Shown: positions 38,178 to 50,793 of the stretch, piece by piece | Layout: each line of letters begins with the position of its first letter | Position numbering within the stretch: the stretch's first letter is position 1 | Notes under the pieces: generated by a model | What the model was told of the DNA's origin: nothing | The model's input: the letters and a program-made list of their open reading frames with translations, nothing else | Database searches by the model: none | Assembly (NCBI RefSeq): GCF_021917145.1 | Contig: NC_061081.1 | Location: 8,642,100-8,706,099 of the forward strand | Length of the DNA: 64,000 nucleotides | From: Hypomesus transpacificus | Taxonomy: Eukaryota; Chordata; Actinopteri; Osmeriformes; Osmeridae | Direction: 5' to 3' | Made by a program: the position numbers and the translations under genes

Positions 38178-40310
38178 ATGGAGACCCGTTTTCTGTTGGT
38201 CTGCTTGTTGGCCTCAGCCTTTGCAGTGTCTGTGAGTAGCACCTTCTTTCTCAGTAAACTCAGTGTTTCAACATGCAACACCATTTACATCCAATCCTTC
38301 ACTGTCCTCAAGGTCAAAGGCAAACCTCATGAAAAACACCAAGCTTCAGTCAAGTCCTCACACACAACGACTGAAAAGGTACAGTATGGAGCATTCAAGT
38401 TGTGTTAGGGTTAGGATAGGACCCTTTTTCTCATGAAAGTAGACATTGTAAAGTGGCCCTTTCATCTAATCTTGGAATCCCATTGCGTTTAACACTCATG
38501 CTTTACAACCTGGTCACTCAGGATGCTGTCTCTGAGGGGGCCGACAAGGGCCAGGTCCTTCCCACCAACGTAAAGGCCAGCAGTCTAGAGCAGGAGGACG
38601 AGGAGCTGAGCTCCCAGGACAATGCTAACGCTGACAAGGAGGAAGAGGAGAGGGAGGAAGGGGACGAGGAAGGCAAGAGAAGCACCCCAGTCCTTCTGAG
38701 CCAAGAGGAGCTGGTGGATCTCCTGCAGAAGGAGTCCATGGAGGAGGTGGCGGCAGAGGAGGTGGGGGGGGAAGAGGAAGGAAAGGTAGAGATAGAATCT
38801 GCCGGGACTGTGGAGGAGGTGGAAGAGGTGGAGGTGGAGGGAGAGTTGGAGGCAGAGGTGGAGGGAGAGGTGGAGGGAGAGTTGGAGGCAGAGGTGGAGG
38901 GAGAGGTGGAGGGAGAGGTGGAGGGAGAGTTGGAGGTGGAGGGAGAGTTGAAGGGAGAGGTGGAGGGAGAGGTGGAGGGAGAGGTGGAGGGAGAGTTGGA
39001 GGTGGAGGGAGAGTTGAAGGGAGAGGTGGAGGGAGAGGTGGAGGGAGAGGTGGAGGGAGAGGTGGAGGGAGAGGTGGAGAAGGAAGGGGAGGATGAAGAA
39101 GTGGTCAGTGTGAAAGAGGTAGAGGCAGAGGTAAAGGGGGAGGAAGAGACTGACAAGAATGCGCAGGAGGAGGAAAGTGAGGAGGAGGAGGATAGTGAAG
39201 AGGAGGAAGAGGCTGCTGATAAGCAAAAGGAGGAAGAAGAGGAGGAGTCCTTGGCTGTGGATGGAGAGGGAGAGCAAGGGGCTGATGTGAAGGAAATAGG
39301 AAGCAGCACAGAGTCTGAGATCAACGACATGGAGTACACAATGCCCCTGAAGACTCAGACCCCTGAAGGGAAACCCCTCGCTGATGACACTCAGCTCCTC
39401 TTGGAAGAGAAAAAATTGGATGAGGTGAAGGCGTCGGGGAAAAAGGAGGAAGAGACCGCCACTGAGGAAGAAATCCCCACTTCAATCGACGACTACGAGT
39501 CCCAACAAGATGTTCAAAACACAGAAGCTTTGGAGGATGAGGAAGTGAGTGACGAGGGAAAACTCCCAGAGGAAAACAAAAACCCGGGCAAAGATTCCCA
39601 GGCGGTACCCCAGGAGAACAGCTCCACTCGGGAAGAGGACAACCTGGAAGTTGACCAGGATTCTAAGACTAGCATGGAGCTGGATGGGAGTAGGGAGGAG
39701 GACAAGGAAAAGGAGAGCATCAGACACACCAAAAGAAAGATAAGGAAGATAAAGAAGAATCTGAGGGTGAGGAAGCACCCTGCTCAGAGGGATGAGGCCA
39801 GCATGGACACTCAGAGGGATGAGGCCAGCCAGGACTCCCAGAAGTCCGAAGGACAGGTGGAGCACAGCTTGCCCGCCGACAATGCTGTCTACAAGCCACA
39901 GAGGAAGAGAGCTGGGAAATGGGTAAATATGTACAGTATGCAGGGCATTAGTGATAACAGTAACTTTTAGTGTGACAAGGCCCATTCACAAATACAATTC
40001 ATTCACGTTTAAATGAATTGAAATTTATAATGGCCAATTTAACTGTGACCAAGCAAAATAAAACTGAAAATCCACATGAATGCACTTTGCCCTTCTTCGT
40101 TATAGTTATACAGTTTTCTTCATGGTTATACGATGTGACTCCCTCTATGGTGTGTTGTTCACAGGCTCCTTCAGTGGGCATGAACCCAGTCCAAGTCAGG
40201 GCCAGGGTGGATCTGTACCCCACCAGGCCCTCTCTATGGGCCAGCATTCACAGAGGAGAAGCATCCTCTGGTAAGTGTCGAATAAGCAGTTACTGTAAAT
40301 CTCTTTCTCA

Positions 40311-40352
<42 letters not shown>

Positions 40353-43300
40353 TACAGGTCCTTATGTATTAGAGGGACAATTTTTTCAAACCAGTTTTTT
40401 GCAACACTAAACGGACACCTCTTTCCACTTATGCTAGAAAGATGTAGTGAATCTTCAAAAATTTTATTTGAGCCATACAGCACAAATCTCACTTCAAAAG
40501 TTAGATACACACATCAGAACTCAAGATACAAGAACCTGACGGAATGCTGTATTAAGAGGACACAAGATAATGAGGTACTTAGCTCCGCCCATGACACAAA
40601 CAGTAATTGCCAGGACCAACTTTTTTATCAGGACCATAGCCATACACATACACAAACGTGAAGTTTATGTGTATTAAAAAGGCCAAACATGGATAAATGG
40701 AATATGACTAAACAGAAAGAAGTAGACTGGATTTTACAGCGCCTTGACCACATATCAGAGCAACAGAAATGTATTTGTGAACAGAAAGGAAAACATTTAT
40801 AAATGTCAAAATGAAATTATGCATGTCTACTAGACCAATGCATGTCTAACAGTGTTCCAGTTACAACAGGCCTGGTGTTGGATGTGGTGTTAGATGTGAT
40901 GTTGGATGTGATGTACTGTAGCTGTATGGTGTTAGATGTGATGTTGGATGTGATGTACTGTAGCTGTGTGGTGTTAGATGTGATGTTGGATGGGATGTAC
41001 TGTAGCAGTGTGGTGTTAGATGTGGTGTTGGATGGGATGTACTGTAGCTGTGTGGTGTTAGATGTGATGTTGGATGGGATGTACTGTAGCTGTATGGTGT
41101 TAGATGTGATGTTGGATGTGAAGTACTGTAGCTGTATGGTGTTAGATGTGATGTTGGATGTGATGTACTGTAGCTGTATGGTGTTAGATGTCATGGATGG
41201 GATGTTGGATGTGATGTTGGGTGTGATGTAGGATGTGATGTTGGATATGTTTCAGCTCTGCTGCAGGGTGTTGTATCTATCCAGGATTTTCTTTTCTTTT
41301 CAAAGTTACGCCCCGATTCCTTACAAAATCTCTTATGTTTTGGATAGAGCGACCAGCCAGAGCAAGATTTTCAGCCTTCTTGCATTGCTGGCATTCAATC
41401 ATAGTGGCCAGTTTCCCTTTTTTGATGTGTTGGCCAAAATGTCTCATGACTGCGGCAACCTCCATGGGAGACCAAAGATGCTTTTTTGCTCTCCTGGCAC
41501 TTTCCAGAGATACTAGAAAAAAAGACAAATAAATCAATGAAAACCAACTCCACTTTAAACATGTTTTAAATAAGGAATAGTAGTAGTAGTATAAACAGTA
41601 TCCCGCAGAAAGAAGAGAATGGTCATCATATTGCCTTTGGGTGGTATGGATAATTTATTTTTATCATTCTTCAGTTATACTTAAGTAACTTGGTGTTTAG
41701 TGACTGAGTATGTGTTTTCGCATTTACCAGAATGTTTCTTCGTGTTCTTTTTTCTGCTGGGCCCTTTGTCCTTCTTTTTTAGTCTTCTGTTGGGTTCTTC
41801 CCCCTTAGCATCTGTGTGTTGACTTTGTGCTGAAATGAAGAAATAAAGACAAATAACAATGGATGAGCATTTATTTGTTGTAGGGTAGGGTCCTTAAATA
41901 CGGTGAAGTCCAAGATGCTCAAGCAACTGATGGATGAATAATAAATAACAAATACATTCACTGTAAAGCGCTTAGGCTGGAACATTATTTGCTTCCAAGT
42001 TGATTTGTCATTATGAATGATATGATTAGAAGTGCTTTTATTTTGAAGGCAGTGTCGTTGCTGTCGTGCGTACTGAAGAGCAGCAGCCAGGCCTATATGT
42101 TCCTTGTTGCACTGTAATGTATTCAAAAAGTTCATTGTTAGATTGAAAATAATTTCCTGGTCATCGGTTAAAGCTACTACTTCTGTAATCTACATTCACA
42201 TCACTTGAAATTTAGCTTACATGCCTCCCATTTACCTGAACTGTTGCCGTGACAACAACATTGAAACGAGTGAAGAAGGTCTGAATCCACAATGCATTAT
42301 TTCATAGCCTAAAAGCAATCAAAGAAGGTGACATGTAGACTGAGGATAAGAGTTAACCTTGTGATAATGGCGCAGGTTCCTCGACAGGTTGCCCGACCAT
42401 CAACAGTTCTTGCACAACCTGTAATAAAATATAATATACTTCATTACATACATAGAAATAAAGATGAGTATTACAGAGAAAGTTTGGTTAACTTAAGTTA
42501 CCTTTGCCATGTCATGTCACTGCATGTGTCATTTGGCACATGCAGTTAAGTTTGGACAAAAGCAGACTTTCACAGAATAAACCAGGAAACGTTGAAAAAT
42601 CTAATTGGCATACGGCACCCTTTGCCATCTTTGTATGTGACTTCATAGAGGCCCACGAGTAGAACGCAAACCAACTGTGGATGTCTGTTTGCATGAGCAC
42701 TCAATTGCTATCTCAAAAAAAAAAAAAAAACTGTGAATCTATACACAGCTGAATGCAATTCTTATGAATTCAGATTTAAATAAAGTTAATGTATAACTGC
42801 TGAATATCATTCTCATGACTTTATTTTGGACAATAAATATGCCTTAAAAGATGAAACTTACCTCTAGTGTGTTGCCTGAAAAGGATCCGCATGCGTCCAC
42901 ATCCTCAGCCTGGCATGGCATCTCTTTGGAGATCTGAGATGTAAAGAACCATCACTGAATGAGAGTTTGTTTCTCATGTACAGTACTCAGTCCTCCTTAT
43001 TCCTGCACCTTACATGTTGAGTATTACACAGGACCTGTGTGTCTGCGCACTTCTTAATGTACTTTCATTCCTTTGTACATGTAATTTCAAATCTCAGTCC
43101 TCCAAATTCCTGCACCTTACATATTAAGGTTACATCGTACCTGTGTGTCTGAATACTGTTGAATATCATTCTCCTGACTTTATTTTAGACAATAAATATG
43201 CCTTAAAATATGAAACTTACCTCTAGTGTGTTGCCTGAAAAGGATCCGCATGCGTCCACATCCTCAGCCTGGCATGGCATCTCTTTGGAGATCTGAGATG

Positions 43301-46300
43301 TAAAGAACAATCACTGAATGAGAGTTTGTTTCTCATGTACAGTACTCAGTCCTCCTTATTCCTGCACCTTACATGTTGAGTATTACACAGGACCTGTGTG
43401 TCTGCGCACTTCTTAATGTACTTTCATTCCTCTGTACATGTAATTTCAAAACTCAGTCCTCCTTATTCCTGCACCTTACATGTTGAGTATTACACAGGAC
43501 CTGTGTGTCTGCGCACTTCTTAATGTACTTTCATTCCTTTGTACATGTAATTTCAAAACTCAATCCTCCAAATTCCTGCACCTTACATATAAAGGTTACA
43601 TCGTACTTGTGTGTCTGAATACTTCTGAATATCATTCTCATGACTTTATTTTAGACAATAAATATGCCTTAAAAGATGAAACTTACCTCTAGTGTGTTGC
43701 CTGAAAAGGATCCGCATGCGTCCACATCCTCAGCCTGGCATGGCATCTCTTTGGAGATCTGAGATGTAAAGAACAATCACTGAATGAGAGTTTGTTTCTC
43801 ATGTACAGTACTCAGTCCTCCTTATTCCTGCACCTTACATGTTGAGTATTACACAGGACCTGTGTGTCTGCGCACTTCTTAATGTACTTTCATTCCTCTG
43901 TACATGTAATTTCAAAACTCAGTCCTCCTTATTCCTGCACCTTACATGTTGAGTATTACACAGGACCTGTGTGTCTGCGCACTTCTTAATGTACTTTCAT
44001 TCCTTTGTACATGTAATTTCAAAACTCAATCCTCTAAATTCCTGCACCTTACATATAAAGGTTACATCGTACTTGTGTGTCTGAATACTTCTGAATATCA
44101 TTCTCATGACTTTATTTTAGACAATAAATATGCCTTAAAAGATGAAACTTACCTCTAGTGTGTTGCCTGAAAAGGATCCGCATGCGTCCACATCCTCAGC
44201 CTGGCATGGCATCTCTTTGGAGATCTGAGATGTAAAGAACAATCACTGAATGAGAGTTTGTTTCTCATGTACAGTACTCAGTCCTCCTTATTCCTGCACC
44301 TTACATGTTGAGTATTACACAGGACCTATGTGTCTGCGCACTTCTTAATGTACTTTCATTCCTCTGTACATGTAATTTCAAAATTCAGTCCTCCTAATTC
44401 CAGCATCTTACATATTAAGGTTATATCGTACCTGTGTGTCTGAATACTGCTGAATATCATTCTCATGACTTTATTTTAGACAATAAATAAGCCTTAGAAA
44501 GATTAAACTTACCTTTAGTGTGTTGCCTGAAAAGGATCCGCATGCGTCCACATCCTCAGCCTGGCATGGCATCTCTTTGGAGATCTGAGATGTAAAGAAC
44601 AATCACTGAATGAGAGTTTGTTTCTCATGTACAGTACTCAGTCCTCCTTATTCCTGCACCTTACATGTTGAGTATTACACAGGACCTGTGTGTCTGCGCA
44701 CTTCTTAATGTACTTTCATTCCTTTGTACATGTAATTTCAAAACTCAATCCTCCAAATTCCTGCACCTTACATATAAAGGTTACATCGTACTTGTGTGTC
44801 TGAATACTTCTGAATATCATTCTCATGACTTTATTTTAGACAATAAATATGCCTTAAAAGATGAAACTTACCTCTAGTGTGTTGCCTGAAAAGGATCCGC
44901 ATGCGTCCACATCCTCAGCCTGGCATGGCATCTCTTTGGAGATCTGAGATGTAAAGAACAATCACTGAATGAGAGTTTGTTTCTCATGTACAGTACTCAG
45001 TCCTCCTTATTCCTGCACCTTACATGTTGAGTATTACACAGGACCTGTGTGTCTGCGCACTTCTTAATGTACTTTCATTCCTCTGTACATGTAATTTCAA
45101 AACTCAGTCCTCCTTATTCCTGCACCTTACATGTTGAGTATTACACAGGACCTGTGTGTCTGCGCACTTCTTAATGTACTTTCATTCCTTTGTACATGTA
45201 ATTTCAAAACTCAATCCTCTAAATTCCTGCACCTTACATATAAAGGTTACATCGTACTTGTGTGTCTGAATACTTCTGAATATCATTCTCATGACTTTAT
45301 TTTAGACAATAAATATGCCTTAAAAGATGAAACTTACCTCTAGTGTGTTGCCTGAAAAGGATCCGCATGCGTCCACATCCTCAGCCTGGCATGGCATCTC
45401 TTTGGAGATCTGAGATGTAAAGAACAATCACTGAATGAGAGTTTGTTTCTCATGTACAGTACTCAGTCCTCCTTATTCCTGCACCTTACATGTTGAGTAT
45501 TACACAGGACCTATGTGTCTGCGCACTTCTTAATGTACTTTCATTCCTCTGTACATGTAATTTCAAAATTCAGTCCTCCAAATTCCAGCATCTTACATAT
45601 TAAGGTTATATCGTACCTGTGTGTCTGAATACTGCTGAATATCATTCTCATGACTTTATTTTAGACAATAAATAAGCCTTAGAAAGATTAAACTTACCTT
45701 TAGTGTGTTGCCTGAAAAGGATCCGCATGCGTCCACATCCTCAGCCTGGCATGGCATCTCTTTGGAGATCTGAGATGTAAAGAACAATCACTGAATGAGA
45801 GTTTGTTTCTCATGTACAGTACTCAGTCCTCCTTATTCCTGCACCTTACATGTTGAGTATTACACAGGACCTGTGTGTCTGCGCACTTCTTAATGTACTT
45901 TCATTCCTTTGTACATGTAATTTCAAAACTCAATCCTCCAAATTCCTGCACCTTACATATAAAGGTTACATCGTACTTGTGTGTCTGAATACTTCTGAAT
46001 ATCATTCTCATGACTTTATTTTAGACAATAAATATGCCTTAAAAGATGAAACTTACCTCTAGTGTGTTGCCTGAAAAGGATCCGCATGCGTCCACATCCT
46101 CAGCCTGGCATGGCATCTCTTTGGAGATCTGAGATGTAAAGAACAATCACTGAATGAGAGTTTGTTTCTCATGTACAGTACTCAGTCCTCCTTATTCCTG
46201 CACCTTACATGTTGAGTATTACACAGGACCTGTGTGTCTGCGCACTTCTTAATGTACTTTCATTCCTCTGTACATGTAATTTCAAAACTCAGTCCTCCTT

Positions 46301-49300
46301 ATTCCTGCACCTTACATGTTGAGTATTACACAGGACCTGTGTGTCTGCGCACTTCTTAATGTACTTTCATTCCTTTGTACATGTAATTTCAAAACTCAAT
46401 CCTTTAAATTCCTGCACCTTACATATAAAGGTTACATCGTACTTGTGTGTCTGAATACTTCTGAATATCATTCTCATGACTTTATTTTAGACAATAAATA
46501 TGCCTTAAAAGATGAAACTTACCTCTAGTGTGTTGCCTGAAAAGGATCCGCATGCGTCCACATCCTCAGCCTGGCATGGCATCTCTTTGGAGATCTGAGA
46601 TGTAAAGAACAATCACTGAATGAGAGTTTGTTTCTCATGTACAGTACTCAGTCCTCCTTATTCCTGCACCTTACATGTTGAGTATTACACAGGACCTATG
46701 TGTCTGCGCACTTCTTAATGTACTTTCATTCCTCTGTACATGTAATTTCAAAATTCAGTCCTCCAAATTCCAGCATCTTACATATTAAGGTTATATCGTA
46801 CCTGTGTGTCTGAATACTGCTGAATATCATTCTCATGACTTTATTTTAGACAATAAATAAGCCTTAGAAAGATTAAACTTACCTTTAGTGTGTTGCCTGA
46901 AAAGGATCCGCATGCGTCCACATCCTCAGCCTGGCATGGCATCTCTTTGGAGATCTGAGATGTAAAGAACAATCACTGAATGAGAGTTTGTTTCTCATGT
47001 ACAGTACTCAGTCCTCCTTATTCCTGCACCTTACATGTTGAGTATTACACAGGACCTATGTGTCTGCGCACTTCTTAATGTACTTTCATTCCTCTGTACA
47101 TGTAATTTCAAAATTCAGTCCTCCAAATTCCAGCATCTTACATATTAAGGTTATATCGTACCTGTGTGTCTGAATACTGCTGAATATCATTCTCATGACT
47201 TTATTTTAGACAATAAATAAGCCTTAGAAAGATTAAACTTACCTCTAGTGTGTTGCCTGAAAAGGATCCGCATGCGTCCACATCCTCAGCCTGGCATGGC
47301 ATCTCTTTGGAGATCTGAGATGTAAAGAACAATCACTGAATGAGAGTTTGTTTCTCATGTACAGTACTCAGTCCTCCTTATTCCTGCATCTTACATGTTG
47401 AGTATTACACAGGACCTGCGTGTCTGCGCACTTCTTAATGTACTTTCATTCCTCTGTACATGTAATTTCAAAACTCAGTCCTCCTTATTCCTGCACCTTA
47501 CATGTTGAGTATTACACAGGACCTGTGTGTCTGCGCACTTCTTAATGTACTTTCATTCCTTTGTACATGTAATTTCAAAACTCAATCCTCCAAATTCCTG
47601 CACCTTACATATAAAGGTTACATCGTACTTGTGTGTCTGAATACTTCTGAATATCATTCTCATGACTTTATTTTAGACAATAAATATGCCTTAAAAGATG
47701 AAACTTACCTCTAGTGTGTTGCCTGAAAAGGATCCGCATGCGTCCACATCCTCAGCCTGGCATGGCATCTCTTTGGAGATCTGAGATGTAAAGAACAATC
47801 ACTGAATGAGAGTTTGTTTCTCATGTACAGTACTCAGTCCTCCTTATTCCTGCACCTTACATGTTGAGTATTACACAGGACCTGTGTGTCTGCGCACTTC
47901 TTAATGTACTTTCATTCCTTTGTACATGTAATTTCAAAACTCAATCCTCCAAATTCCTGCACCTTACATATAAAGGTTACATCGTACTTGTGTGTCTGAA
48001 TACTTCTGAATATCATTCTCATGACTTTATTTTAGACAATAAATATGCCTTAAAAGATGAAACTTACCTCTAGTGTGTTGCCTGAAAAGGATCCGCATGC
48101 GTCCACATCCTCAGCCTGGCATGGCATCTCTTTGGAGATCTGAGATGTAAAGAACAATCACTGAATGAGAGTTTGTTTCTCATGTACAGTACTCAGTCCT
48201 CCTTATTCCTGCACCTTACATGTTGAGTATTACACAGGACCTGTGTGTCTGCGCACTTCTTAATGTACTTTCATTCCTCTGTACATGTAATTTCAAAACT
48301 CAGTCCTCCTTATTCCTGCACCTTACATGTTGAGTATTACACAGGACCTGTGTGTCTGCGCACTTCTTAATGTACTTTCATTCCTTTGTACATGTAATTT
48401 CAGTATACAATATGATTTAATGATATTAGATGTTATTTTTCCAAAACGGAAGCTAGCTAGCTCTAGTTAGCTTCGGTTACCTAGCAACCTAGCATAATAC
48501 TCGTAGCAATGCTACTACCTGCTAGTGTTACTTGTTAGGGATATGAAACATAACCATTAGTCAATGTGCAAGCAGCTGCTCTGTTGAATAAATATATTTG
48601 TAAATCTGATTTTGAAAGAGTCAGTATGCCTACGTGCCTCCCCAGCCAAGAACCTCACCGCATGTCACTGGCCAGTTGCTAATAACTAGCTAAACTGTCA
48701 TAGATCAGATGTTTTGGTGCATACAAACATCAAGTAACCTAATCCATTCTGCATAATTTACCTTTAGTCATTGTTTTAGCAGATTACATAACAATATGTA
48801 CCTAAATGTGTAAAGAATATTAAATGGGTCTTACCTCGTCCTCCACGCATGCAGGGATGAGAGGTGTTCAATTAGAAAGTACTAATGTTTCGCGGCAAAA
48901 CTTGACGGATTGTACCACGTTGATAGAAGAGGAGGGGTATGACAAAATAAGAATTCCTTTTTCGTTTCTAAAGAGCATAGTTTGATTTATTCAGGAAGAA
49001 GAAAACAACTTACTTACGTAATATTTTGTTAATTTCATTCAATATTTCAAGATACATGGTTTATAATACATTTTGCTTTTATCGTATTGCTAACTCATCC
49101 CCTGTGTAAATAGCGACTTGAATTGGAAGGACAGTGTAGTAATTATCAGGACCTTCCGGCAGACAACCAATCAGCATAAGACGCTGTGTGCATATTCATG
49201 AAGTCCTGCTAGTACACAACCTGCCGTAGGGGGCGCTGTGGTGATACACAGATTTTACACACAAATCATGTTTATATGTATTAAACGGACATCTTGGTTT

Positions 49301-49454
49301 TTTTGCATTTTTAGGGTTAATGGACCAATAGAAACCATTCTACACTTTTAGAATTTTGTCGAAATTAGCAGGACACTGCTCCTGTCCTGTTAATTCAAAA
49401 TGTCCTTCTAGTGTGGTGTGTATTCTGACCAATTGTCCTGTTAAAACACATGGA

Positions 49455-49509
<55 letters not shown>

Positions 49510-50761
49510 ACACATGCTCAAGCAGACACATTATCTCTCCCCATTTCTCTCTCTCTCGCTGTCTCTCTCTCTCTCTTTCTCTTTCTCTCTATTTCTCTCT
49601 CTCTCTCACACCCACACACACACACACACACACACATACATACACACATGAACACATACACTCAATAAATAAATAAATATATAAATATGCTGACTGGCCC
49701 GTTTTACTAACCCTCCCAGAATAATAGTGTCATTCATTTTCACGGTCACTACCAAAACACAACTGTGTCCAGCTTAAGGAGTCAATGAGAGAGATCATGT
49801 TGAATTCAGGCTCTGTACAAACTACTGCAGCTCTGGAATGTAGGGCTCTGGTGTACTGTGGATGTAGTGCTTGTGTTCACTAGTCCCTACGGTCTCCAAC
49901 AAGGACAGGGAGGGCCAGGATGAATACATACAACAACAACTAAACATTATGGACGGACATGATAGTTACACTAACACAGTAGCGTGATATAGCTTTGCTG
50001 TTAGGGTTGGGTTCTATCAAAATCTGTTTTTTTTACTGTACTTTACATACATATGTGTATCTTCTGGGTCTGAGGAGAACCTAAATTCCTGTTATGTTTG
50101 TGTTCCCTTCAGACCCCTGTGATACCTTCCACTGCAAGCGTGGGAAGACTTGCAAACTCGGCGAGGACAACAAGCCCACTTGTGTGTGTCAGCAGCCCTC
50201 CGCCTGTCCTCACAGCAAGTCAGATGTTGACCATGTGAGTGCAATGTCTTTGGAGGGTTCCACAAGTTGTGGATGGGAGGATTAAAAAAAACCGATATGA
50301 TCTCAGTCTACTTCACTGAACAAAAATGAAAAAAAAGGTTGGAAGGAAACCATGGAAGAAAACATTCGGAGTGTTTAGCTACAATACCTATAGCTTTTTA
50401 ATGCACTGTATACATTTGTTGTAGGTTTGTGGATCTGATAACACCACTTATGATACCTCATGCGACCTGTTTGCTACGAAGTGCAACCTGGAGGGAACCA
50501 GGAGGGGTCATAGGCTCCACTTGGACTACACCGGGCCCTGCAAACGTAAGATGGCCACCATGCCAACCACCACGCCAACCACCATGCCAATCATCTGCCA
50601 GTCTCTTATAGTAGTAGCGACAGAAAATGGGTCAAACTGAAACAAATTCACACTGTATTTTCTACCACTGCTTTTCCCATCATCACTGTGTTTCTCTCTC
50701 TCTTTCCCTCTCTCTTTCCCTCTCTCTCTTTCCCTCTCTCTCTTTCCCTCTCTCTCTTTCC

Positions 50762-50793
<32 letters not shown>

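Noticed and set aside
38518-39339. Long minus-strand open frames (SPSTSPSTS and LHLSLHLSL types) opposite the sparcl1 acidic exon
   Set aside because: The purine-rich repeat on the plus strand forces open frames on the other strand; no start context or splice sites.
40817-41231. Opposed open frames of 125 and 129 codons over the 42-bp repeat
   Set aside because: A unit divisible by three without stops leaves frames open on both strands.
42720-42730. CRISPR-like appearance of regularly spaced identical blocks in 42.8-48.4 kb
   Set aside because: Units are tandem exon-intron repeats of 360-466 bases in a vertebrate genome, not short repeats separated by unique spacers.
43480-48073. Eight near-identical 70-codon plus-strand open frames beginning [11 protein letters not shown]
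   Set aside because: They lie in the intronic part of the tandem array and run antisense across the donor of the minus-strand exons; their repetition only reflects the array.
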